A stretch of DNA of 49,533 nt, from contig JAEDEB010000008.1 of NCBI GenBank assembly GCA_016293535.1, forward strand, positions 1 through 49,533, given 5' to 3'. A model generated the notes under the pieces. That model saw only the letters and a list, made by a program, of their open reading frames with translations, searched no databases and was not told the DNA's origin. Each line of letters opens with the position of its first letter. Position 1 is the stretch's first letter. The position numbers and the translations under genes are program-made. Source of the DNA: Bacteroidales bacterium (lineage in GTDB: Bacteria; Bacteroidota; Bacteroidia; Bacteroidales; UBA932). Shown here one piece after another: positions 44,401-49,533 of this stretch.

Positions 44401-44559
44401 GAAAGCGGCGTCTCCTGCCTTGAGGGCCTCAACTACCTTTTCGGCATAAGCCTTCGACTTCTTCTCCTGGATGTTGCCCACGAGGGTGAAGGAAAGCTGC
44501 CAGAGGCAGGCGAGACCGAGCAGGATGGCCACCAGTCTGATTGCACCTTTGCTTTGCAT
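41491..44559 (-). CDS. secDF: Protein translocase subunit SecDF (fused)
   Basis: SecDF uses the proton gradient to help pull proteins through SecYEG. It is a single 1022-residue fusion, common in Bacteroidetes. The SecD part has TM1 (about 8-26), the P1 head start INLGLDLKGGMNVMLQV (about 94-110), a Glu/Ser-rich insertion (about 270-305), and the TM block beginning near 510 with ANVIIYERIKEE (TM4 region). The SecF part begins about residue 690 with TYGVDFTGGRTYVVRFDNAV and ends NDNVVIFDRIREYKG and a lysine-rich tail KKAAKKK. Its upstream region carries a large palindrome. Confidence 0.96.
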   Translation of the reverse strand: MQSKGAIRLVAILLGLACLWQLSFTLVGNIQEKKSKAYAEKVVEALKAGDAAFSKVAPEDQAYYLDSVRKDMSRWYLDSISTEKVYLGYTFKKVQEKTINLGLDLKGGMNVMLQVQLEDLVRALSDNNQSPEFNQALALAKERSVASRDDFITLFEQAWKETASGTPLAQVFGTYEMRDKIDSKTSDADVISVIRGEAESAISNSFNVLRSRIDRFGVTQPSIQKIGNSGKILIELPGVKEPERVRKLLQGTASLEFWATYENSEIYPFLVEANSLLAELNAEETVEETSEPEENTASSDIVEQEISGNASELAEDDNYKKANPLFAVLQPAIYNGSLGTGACIGFANYTDTAKINRWLSSSQIQALFPAEFKPMWTVKPSTYAGSENIFELVAIKATSRDGKAPLDGGVVTDARVQYGNNGGSPEVSMTMNAEGANIWARMTKENIGKQIAIVLDGMVYSYPVVNSEISGGSSQITGNFTLDEAEDLANVLKSGKLPAPATIVQEQVVGPSLGAESIRSGIISFIIAFILVLIYMILFYQGAGLVADIALLCNVLFLFGTLTSFGAVLTLPGIAGLVLTLGMAVDANVIIYERIKEEIRAGKGLSKAIADGYSNAYSAIIDGQITTLLTGIVLFIFGSGPVQGFATTLIIGIITSVLTSIFITRLIFEARVSRGKNITFSNKFTENFLQHTKVDFVGKRKITYIISGCLILISILSIAIKGFTYGVDFTGGRTYVVRFDNAVSTEDVREATLAVFNEAAANDESVKNASVEVKQFGGDSQMKITTSYKYDQESTDVDAEIEQMLYTALKGFYTDEIEFGEFTSSLDNPNGIISSDKVGATIANDIKRGAIIAVIIALLVIFGYIAIRFKNWTWGLGGVTSLAHTAVIVIGFFSLFTGILPFTLDVDSTFIAAILTIIGYAINDNVVIFDRIREYKGLHPNADLKENVNAALNSTLARTMNTSISTLITMLAIACFGGETIRGLAVALILGIIIGTYASIFIGTPVMFDLTKALEKKAAKKK

Positions 44560-44600
44560 GGTTTTTGATTATTTAGTTAAATATTTTGTTCTGTTTGCAC

Positions 44601-44765
44601 TATGTAATCTTCAAAAAATAACTTGCATCATCTTATGAATATCTTTCCGGCCCATATTTCCTTCCTCATCAGTCACGTAGCTACGGCTACGCTCCTTCTT
44701 CGCAAGAAAATCTGACCTCGGAAATCTTATTCAAATCTGAAGCAACTTATTTTCTTCATATTACT
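44601..44765. repeat. 165-bp imperfect palindrome built from two head-to-head intergenic repeat units (D and F)
   Basis: The right arm (44721-44765, plus) contains ATCTTATTCAAATCTGAAGC and CTTCATATTACT. The left arm (44601-44644) is its inverted, diverged copy. The similarity extends inward through GGAAATAT/GAAAATCT-type sequence to a small perfect hairpin CGTAGC-TACG-GCTACG at 44676-44691. The symmetry centre is 44683.5. It lies 42 bp upstream of secDF within the 399-bp gene-free gap to the next gene. Same family as 13481-13523 and 30607-30764. Confidence 0.65.
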
Positions 44766-44896
44766 ATACGCCAAATAGGGCACAAATTTACATATTTTTT
44801 CCAATATACGAATCTGAATGCTCTCTAATCATCAGAAGATTCCCGAAATTTGCAAAGCCTTCAGCGTAGATTGTGCAATTTGAAAATGAAGATTGT

Positions 44897-44934
44897 CCAT
44901 TCAAATCCGAAGCAAGGTATTTTTACTATTTTTG
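44897..44934 (+). promoter_or_regulatory. Repeat unit E with -7 element for the PD40-repeat gene
   Basis: CCATTCAAATCCGAAGCAAG (44897-44916) is another copy of the repeat core, followed by TATTTTTG (44927-44934), a perfect TAnnTTTG. The distance from the T-rich block to the -7 box is shorter than in copies A and B. The gene's GTG start lies 25 bp further on. Confidence 0.5.
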
Positions 44935-44958
44935 CAGGCTGAAAATATCCCCGTACAA

Positions 44959-46392
44959 GTGACTATATCCATAAAAATCCATATACTCTCCGTTCTGCTG
45001 CTGCTCCCGGCTGCCGCACTTTCCGGCAGGCCCGTGGCGGAGCGGCACGAAATGGCCGACACCGTTTCCGGCAGGCCTGTGGCGGAGCAGCACGAAATGG
45101 CCGACACCGCCGCCATATCAAGCGGGACGGCGGACACGGTATCCCGCGCGGAACGCCTGGCCACGGCGGCTTCCCTGATGAAGGTGTACGATTTCACAAA
45201 TGCGCTCGGAATCTACGAAAGGCTGCTCTCGGAAGAAAGGGACTCGAGCGAAATAGTGTCCCTTGCAAGGCTCAAGGTGCTGGCTGATAACGGAGTACGT
45301 ATGATGGACTATGCATATGAACCCACAGTGGTGGCGAGACACCGTTTCTCCAGCAGAGACTTCTTCCTGTATTACCCTACTGGTTCGGCGGTCTGGGCCT
45401 CTTCCCCTAATGTCCTCGACCCTTCGGGCGACAGGAATGCACCCGCAATTTTCTATCGCGAATCCGACGGCCGCATCGTATGGTCCTCGACGGTCGAAGA
45501 TGGAACCCGCGACCTGATGGTCACGGAAAAGCTCGACTCCGTCTGGTCTCTGCCCGCTTCTGTCGGGGAGGCGCTGACATCTTCCGGAAATGAGATTTGG
45601 CCTGTTCTCTCTAAGGACGGCAGGAGGCTGTACTTTGCTTCCGACGGACTGTATGGAGTGGGCGGTTATGACTTGTATGTATCTGAATTCGACGACGAAA
45701 CGGGTCAATGGGGTGTACCTTCGAACCTCGGCTTTCCTTTTTCCTCTCCGGGCAATGACCTGCTTTATCTGGAGAGCGAGGATGAGAGATATTCGCTCTT
45801 TGCATCCGACAGGGATTGCGGCAAGGACAGCATAGATGTGTATGTGCTTGCCTATGACGCGAAGCCGCTTCGTCACAGGATAGACGACCCTGTGAGGCTT
45901 TGCGGACTCGCGATGCTGAATCCGGAAGAGAACATCGCCCACATCGACACCGGCAGTTCCACTGCGACGGAGATGGAGGACAACGCGGACATACGCAGAT
46001 ACATGGAAAAGATGGAGGAGGTCAGAATGTTGAAGGATTCCCTGACGCTGGCGACCCGTGAACTCAACGAAAGAAGGGCGATATTCGCGTCCAGTGACGA
46101 TGATGACCTTCGCGCTGCGATGATCGAGGAAATAATGGCAAGGGAACGGGCCCTGCCGGTGCTTCAGGAGGCGGCAGCGGCAGCTTTGTCCGAACTTCAG
46201 GCGATTGAGCTCGATTTTCTGTTCAAGGGCGTCGTGCTGGATCCTGAAAAGCTGATGAAGAAGGCGGAGCGCGAAGTCGTCGGGTCCACGGCTGCATATA
46301 CCTTCTCCAGGATGGAAGCGGAAAAATTGCCGGAAATGGTCTTTGAGCCGGCTCACGTTGAGGAAGATTCCATAACAGAAGAAGCGGAGTAG
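44959..46392 (+). CDS. Exported protein with PD40-like (TolB-type) beta-propeller repeats and a C-terminal coiled coil
   Basis: No ATG lies in frame near the start. The best start is GTG 44959, giving a signal peptide (TISIKIHILSVLLLLPAAAL) and 477 residues; the TTG at 44893 lies upstream of the -7 box. After a duplicated 15-residue segment (GRPVAERHEMADTVS) and a TPR-like helical part comes a propeller with NEIWPVLSKDGRRLYFASDG (about 213-232), GVGGYDLYVSEFDDETGQWG and ERYSLFASDRDCGKDSIDVY. The last 120 residues are highly charged and helical. PD40 proteins of Bacteroidetes are often envelope-associated (OmpA-like systems), but no OmpA domain is present. Function unknown. Confidence 0.8.
   Translation: MTISIKIHILSVLLLLPAAALSGRPVAERHEMADTVSGRPVAEQHEMADTAAISSGTADTVSRAERLATAASLMKVYDFTNALGIYERLLSEERDSSEIVSLARLKVLADNGVRMMDYAYEPTVVARHRFSSRDFFLYYPTGSAVWASSPNVLDPSGDRNAPAIFYRESDGRIVWSSTVEDGTRDLMVTEKLDSVWSLPASVGEALTSSGNEIWPVLSKDGRRLYFASDGLYGVGGYDLYVSEFDDETGQWGVPSNLGFPFSSPGNDLLYLESEDERYSLFASDRDCGKDSIDVYVLAYDAKPLRHRIDDPVRLCGLAMLNPEENIAHIDTGSSTATEMEDNADIRRYMEKMEEVRMLKDSLTLATRELNERRAIFASSDDDDLRAAMIEEIMARERALPVLQEAAAAALSELQAIELDFLFKGVVLDPEKLMKKAEREVVGSTAAYTFSRMEAEKLPEMVFEPAHVEEDSITEEAE
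45020..45109 (+). repeat. Two tandem copies of a 45-bp coding repeat
   Basis: Units 45020-45064 and 45065-45109 differ at only two positions and encode SGRPVAERHEMADTV and SGRPVAEQHEMADTA, directly after the signal peptide. In-frame length suggests copy number can vary without breaking the gene. Confidence 0.85.
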
Positions 46393-46445
46393 CAATTGCA
46401 GAAGAAGCGGAGTAGCAATTGCAGAAGAAGCGGAGTAGCAATTGC
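46377..46445 (+). repeat. Three tandem copies of a 23-bp repeat spanning the stop codon of the PD40 gene
   Basis: AGAAGAAGCGGAGTAGCAAT plus TGC repeats perfectly at 46377-46399, 46400-46422 and 46423-46445. The TAG of the gene lies in the first copy. Since 23 is not a multiple of three, a change in copy number leaves the first stop in place. Confidence 0.9.
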
Positions 46446-46492
46446 GCTGCTGAAGTCAGGGAAGCAGCAATCGCACCGCTGGAATAAAACAG

Positions 46493-46533
46493 GAAGGGTG
46501 ACTGTCAGTCTTGCGACCGGGCAGTCACCCTTC
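46493..46533 (-). terminator. Terminator of tRNA-Ser (possibly bidirectional)
   Basis: A 12-bp perfect stem, GAAGGGTGACTG (46493-46504) / CAGTCACCCTTC (46522-46533), starts 3 bp beyond the tRNA 3' end on the minus strand and is followed there by CTGTTTTATTCC. It could also end the PD40 gene transcript from the other side. Confidence 0.75.
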
Positions 46534-46536
46534 TTG

Positions 46537-46623
46537 CGGTGAGGACGAGATTCGAACTCGTGGTACGGTTACCCGTACGGCAGTTTAGCAAACTGCTGGT
46601 TTCAGCCACTCACCCACCTCACC
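46537..46623 (-). tRNA. tRNA-Ser (anticodon GCU)
   Basis: The minus strand folds as a class II tRNA: acceptor GGTGAGG (46623-46617) pairs with CCTCACC (46544-46538), with discriminator G at 46537. The anticodon loop TTTGCTAAA gives GCT, reading AGC/AGU serine codons. A long variable arm (CGTACGGGTAACCGTACC region) and T-loop GTTCGAATC are present. CCA is not encoded. The flanks 46446-46492 and 46624-46753 show no other gene. Confidence 0.95.
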
Positions 46624-46753
46624 AGTGGATTCCCAACTGAAGCCTGTCGGCCAAACGGGAATGCAAATATACAAATTTTTTCAATTCCAGGATATCTGCG
46701 CTGCAGAATCGACACAATATTGTCGGCGGAAGCTTTCCTGAATCCAGCGCCTA

Positions 46754-47104
46754 CTAGTTCTCCGGGGTTGCTGTAGGGTCAGCCTGCTCGACAGGAGCTA
46801 CGGAGAAGTCCGGATCGGTTGCGGTCTCGGTGTTGATGACCTTTTCCGTCACATCGACATCGGCGCTCTTGGAACTGCCGGTTGTGAAGGCAGAGATGAT
46901 TGAGAGGACGAAGATGAAGCCGATGAGACCCCAGGTGATCTTCTCGAGGATATCTGCAGTCTGACGGACGCCGAAGGTCTGGTTGCCGGCAACGAAGTTG
47001 CTTGCCAGTCCACCTCCCTTACCGTTCTGAAGCAGCACTACTATTGTTACGAGTACGGCTGCGATGACGATGAGCACGGTCAGAATGATAAATATGGCAT
47101 TCAT
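46754..47104 (-). CDS. secG: Protein-export membrane protein SecG
   Basis: Accessory subunit of the SecYEG translocon. The 116-residue product has TM1 (IFIILTVLIVIAAVLVTIVV, about 4-23), the hallmark VLLQNGKGGGLASNFVAGN (about 23-41) and TM2 (ITWGLIGFIFVLSIISAF, about 56-73), then a polar tail rich in Thr, Ala and Asp. It is the last gene of the regulator-lptE-TPR-secG operon and follows the TPR gene by 6 bp. Confidence 0.93.
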   Translation of the reverse strand: MNAIFIILTVLIVIAAVLVTIVVLLQNGKGGGLASNFVAGNQTFGVRQTADILEKITWGLIGFIFVLSIISAFTTGSSKSADVDVTEKVINTETATDPDFSVAPVEQADPTATPEN

Positions 47105-47110
47105 AGTATG

Positions 47111-47737
47111 TTATTGATTTTGATTTTCCTGTTCCAATTTTTCAATAAGGGCTGCAAAGTAAACACTTTTTTCCGGATATGCCAAAATTAGTTTGGAATA
47201 TATATCCCGTGCCTGCTCGCTGTAGCCCTGTTCGGCATATATCTGGGCAAGGGTTTCCGTACAGAAATCGTACTCGGGCCCCCGGGTCCCCGTCTCTCCG
47301 TCCTCTGCGGATCTGGCGGCGAACACGCTTTCGATGTCAATCCTGCCCTGTCTCACCTTTTCGTATTCGGCAGGCGAGAAATAGTCTCCTCCGACCACGA
47401 CAACCCTGGCTTTGTCCTCGCTTCCGTTTCCCGCATCCGCGCTTTCCTGCCCGTTTTCCTCCATTGCCGGGATTCCTGTCCTGACGCATTTCTCCACCAT
47501 CTCGCTCACATTGCTGTCGGAGTAGTCGACGTTTTCCATCTTTCTGAGAAGACGTGCCAGCACCTTGCGGTCACTCATATACATGGCTGCCTCGGCATAC
47601 TGGCTCATGCCCCAGTCGCCCATAGTGCTCATCCTTTCGCAAAGTTCCTTGCGGGCGAGACTGAACCATGGATAGATGTTGACGACACCTGCCAGTTCCT
47701 GCAGGTTGAGGGTTTTCAGATCGATGAAGCCTTCCAT
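47111..47737 (-). CDS. Conserved Bacteroidetes protein with C-terminal TPR motif
   Basis: A 208-residue cytoplasmic-looking protein without signal peptide. The N-terminal 80 residues are helical (GVVNIYPWFSLARKELCERM, about 18-37), the middle is acidic and low in complexity (about 95-110), and the C-terminus shows FCTETLAQIYAEQGYSEQAR (about 157-176) followed by DIYSKLILAYPEKSVYFAAL, a single TPR-like hairpin. It lies between lptE and secG. This order is recurrent in Bacteroidales. Its biochemical role is unknown to me. Confidence 0.82.
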   Translation of the reverse strand: MEGFIDLKTLNLQELAGVVNIYPWFSLARKELCERMSTMGDWGMSQYAEAAMYMSDRKVLARLLRKMENVDYSDSNVSEMVEKCVRTGIPAMEENGQESADAGNGSEDKARVVVVGGDYFSPAEYEKVRQGRIDIESVFAARSAEDGETGTRGPEYDFCTETLAQIYAEQGYSEQARDIYSKLILAYPEKSVYFAALIEKLEQENQNQ

Positions 47738-47766
47738 AAGAGTGCGATTGCCTTTGGGATTGGAGT

Positions 47767-48285
47767 TTACCAGTTGGCTACAGAAGCATTGAAGATATCC
47801 TCCACGAGCTTCTCTATGATTTCTTCGCAGAGAGTGGCCTCCACTGCGTCGAGGGAGGATGTGGAATCATAGTCGGAATACGCGGAGAAGGACTTTTCGA
47901 AATCGTCCTCCGGGTATTTCCTGTTAGTGAAATTTATCTTCACGGAAATGGTGAGACGGTTCTGCGCGGCGACCTCGCTTGCCGTCACTGCCATGGCCTT
48001 CACATCATAGCCTGTCACCGCTCCGCTGATTTCGAGGTCTCCGTCAATATCGACCTGCTCGAGCTTGGTGAGTTTGCGGAACTTGTCCTTCATGGCTTCG
48101 GTAAGGTCGTTGCTCAAGGAAGGATTGACTTTCAGTGCCTTGTATTCGAAATAATTGATAGTTACGGACTTGACGTCAGGCTGTATGGACGTTCCTGAAA
48201 AGGAATAGATTCCGCAGGAACGCACGATGGCGGCGGTCAGCGCTATTGCGCACACGGCGCAGGCATATCTGAGTACGGCTTTCAT
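47767..48285 (-). CDS. lptE: LPS assembly lipoprotein LptE
   Basis: LptE plugs the LptD outer-membrane translocon that inserts lipopolysaccharide. The 172-residue product has a lipoprotein signal ending in IVRSC (Cys24), followed by GIYSFSGTSIQPDVKSVTIN, the typical beginning of Bacteroidetes LptE, and a mixed alpha/beta domain with LSNDLTEAMKDKFRKLT and LEISGAVTGYDVKAMAV. It overlaps the regulator gene by 4 bp (ATGA), showing translational coupling. With lptC at 13.5 kb it is the second Lpt component in the window. Confidence 0.88.
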   Translation of the reverse strand: MKAVLRYACAVCAIALTAAIVRSCGIYSFSGTSIQPDVKSVTINYFEYKALKVNPSLSNDLTEAMKDKFRKLTKLEQVDIDGDLEISGAVTGYDVKAMAVTASEVAAQNRLTISVKINFTNRKYPEDDFEKSFSAYSDYDSTSSLDAVEATLCEEIIEKLVEDIFNASVANW

Positions 48286-49493
48286 CTCCTGTCCTCCATA
48301 TTCTTGATTTTCCTGTAGAGCGTTCTCTCGGAAATGCCGAGAGCCTTTGCGGCAGCCTTTCTGTTGCCGTATTTTTCCAGAGCCTTGCGGATAAGGTCAT
48401 CGTTTACGTCGTGCAGGGAAAGAGGAAGGCTTTCGCCTGCGCCCTCTTCTGCTCCGTGAGATTCGAAGACCTGCTCGTCAGGCTCGAGCACATCCTCCTC
48501 CCACTGCGGCAGCCTCTCCGCAGGTCTTGCCGGCACATTGTTTCCGAACACTGCCTGCTTGAGATGGTCCACGTCCTGTTTGAGCTGGAATATGGCCTTC
48601 ACGAGCATCTCCTTCTCCTCATTGTTGAGGGAGCTCCCCTCGTCCTGCTTCCGGGACAGCACGGGAAGGGTGTTGGGCTCATCCTTAGGTATGTACCTGG
48701 ACAGGGTTGCTGCGCTGATGACCACCCTTTCCGTCCCCGGAGTCATCTTTACGGACTCGAGCGCGGAAACGACCTCGGCGACATTCTTGAGCTGGCGTAT
48801 GTTGCCTGGCCAGCGGTAGCTGCACAGCAGGGCGACGGCATCGTCGGTAAGGCGTATGTTGGCGCGTGTGTTCCTTGACGAAAAATCGGAGGCGAACTTG
48901 CGGAACAGCAGGTGTATGTCGTCCTTGCGCTCGCGCAGGGCGGGCATCATGATGGGGACTGCGCTGAGCCTGTAGTACAGATCCTCGCGGAACTTGCCCT
49001 TCTGGACGGCATACATGAGGTTGACATTCGTTGCAGCTATGACTCTGACATCGGTTTTAAGGACCTTCGAGGAGCCGACACGGATGAATTCGCCGGACTG
49101 AAGCACCCTCAGGAGCTTGGCCTGGGATGCAAGAGGGAGTTCTCCGATTTCATCGAGGAAGAGAGTGCCCCCGTCGGCCTCCTCGAAATATCCGCGACGC
49201 ATCTCGATGGCCCCGGTGAAGGAGCCCTTTTCATGTCCGAAGAGTTCCGAGTCAATAGTGCCTTCCGGGATGGCTCCGCAGTTGACGGCGAAGTACTTTC
49301 CTGTCCTCCGGAGGCTGAACTGGTGTATTATGTTGGGGATATTCTCCTTTCCTACTCCGCTCTCTCCGGAGACGAGAACGGTCAGATCCGTGGGTGCGAC
49401 GGCGACGGCGATTTCCAGCGCCCTGTTGAGGGCTGGGTCGTTTCCGACTATGTCGAAGCGGTTTTTTAGGGATATCAGTTCTTTTTCGTTCAT
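48282..49493 (-). CDS. Sigma-54-type AAA+ transcriptional regulator with Fis-family HTH
   Basis: Enhancer-binding-protein family activator of RNA polymerase with sigma-54. The 403-residue protein starts almost directly with the AAA+ domain: Walker A SGESGVGKENI (about 42-52), the sigma-contact loop GSFTGA (variant of GAFTGA, about 89-94), Walker B GGTLFLDEIGELP (about 107-119), sensor/arginine finger ALRERKDDIHLLF and RWPGNIRQLKNV. A linker of about 110 residues rich in Glu follows, then the Fis-type HTH GNRKAAAKALGISERTLYRK. No receiver, PAS or GAF domain precedes the AAA+ domain, so it would be regulated by expression or a partner protein. It heads the lptE-TPR-secG operon. Confidence 0.93.
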   Translation of the reverse strand: MNEKELISLKNRFDIVGNDPALNRALEIAVAVAPTDLTVLVSGESGVGKENIPNIIHQFSLRRTGKYFAVNCGAIPEGTIDSELFGHEKGSFTGAIEMRRGYFEEADGGTLFLDEIGELPLASQAKLLRVLQSGEFIRVGSSKVLKTDVRVIAATNVNLMYAVQKGKFREDLYYRLSAVPIMMPALRERKDDIHLLFRKFASDFSSRNTRANIRLTDDAVALLCSYRWPGNIRQLKNVAEVVSALESVKMTPGTERVVISAATLSRYIPKDEPNTLPVLSRKQDEGSSLNNEEKEMLVKAIFQLKQDVDHLKQAVFGNNVPARPAERLPQWEEDVLEPDEQVFESHGAEEGAGESLPLSLHDVNDDLIRKALEKYGNRKAAAKALGISERTLYRKIKNMEDRR

Positions 49494-49501
49494 AAGTAGG
49501 G

Positions 49502-49509
49502 CAAAGTTA
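49502..49509 (-). promoter_or_regulatory. -7 element just upstream of the sigma-54-type regulator
   Basis: TAACTTTG on the minus strand matches TAnnTTTG and ends 8 nt before the ATG at 49493, predicting a leader of only a few nucleotides. The -33 region is at the window edge. Confidence 0.45.
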
Positions 49510-49533
49510 TGATTTTTCGCGGGATTATTCTAA

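Noticed and set aside
45118..46395. 425-codon open frame antisense to the PD40 gene
   Set aside because: The plus-strand protein has a signal peptide and propeller motifs; the antisense frame shows none.

Overview
This window looks like core chromosome of a Bacteroidota bacterium, most likely order Bacteroidales. The evidence is: back-to-back SprA-free envelope genes typical of that order (LptC, LptE, SecDF fusion, SecG, TonB, PpiD-type chaperone); a two-subunit fumarate reductase/succinate dehydrogenase of the Bacteroidetes type; near absence of Shine-Dalgarno sequences; and many copies of the Bacteroidetes -7 promoter element TAnnTTTG in front of genes. The species cannot be fixed from the sequence alone. 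No phage, plasmid, CRISPR or defence locus is visible.

Layout. 1-0.6 kb: the str operon start (rpsL, partial rpsG) on the minus strand. 0.7-8.6 kb: an atypical O6-alkylguanine-methyltransferase-like gene, then a four-gene minus-strand efflux operon (lipoprotein, membrane fusion protein, RND pump, TolC channel), then a glycerophosphodiester phosphodiesterase lipoprotein. 8.6-20.8 kb: a long minus-strand run of aspS, rsmA, a PpiD-type chaperone, lptC, a TPR protein, an outer-membrane beta-barrel protein, coaX and mfd. 20.8-21.1 kb: an AT-rich divergent gap with two oppositely oriented clusters of DnaA-box-like 9-mers. 21.1-32 kb: ruvB, frdA/sdhA-frdB/sdhB, hflX, tonB, ybeY-mnmG, ruvA and a decayed lipoprotein gene. 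Two parS-like sites lie inside and just after mnmG. 30.8-40.5 kb: sufS-sufE-sufT-like-folK-glyS, a degenerate ThiL-like gene, a secreted EEP-family hydrolase and dnaE. 40.5-41.5 kb: a gene-poor scar holding a GC-rich inverted repeat, a frameshifted transposase tail and another inverted-repeat cassette. 41.5-49.5 kb: secDF, a PD40-repeat exported protein, tRNA-Ser(GCU), and a minus-strand operon of an AAA+/Fis regulator, lptE, a TPR protein and secG.

How it fits together. The gene content serves translation (rpsL, rpsG, aspS, glyS, rsmA, ybeY, mnmG, hflX, tRNA-Ser), DNA replication and repair (dnaE, mfd, ruvA, ruvB, MGMT-like), and envelope building and transport (lptC, lptE, secDF, secG, tonB, PpiD, efflux pump). 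The most interesting non-coding signals are (1) the pair of parS-like palindromes within 0.5 kb at mnmG together with the DnaA-box-like AT-rich gap 8 kb away, at which coding orientation switches from mostly minus to mostly plus, which together suggest an origin-proximal chromosome segment; and (2) a family of intergenic repeats sharing the core TTATTCAAATCTGAAGCAA, found singly next to promoters and as head-to-head pairs forming long palindromes upstream of sufS and secDF.
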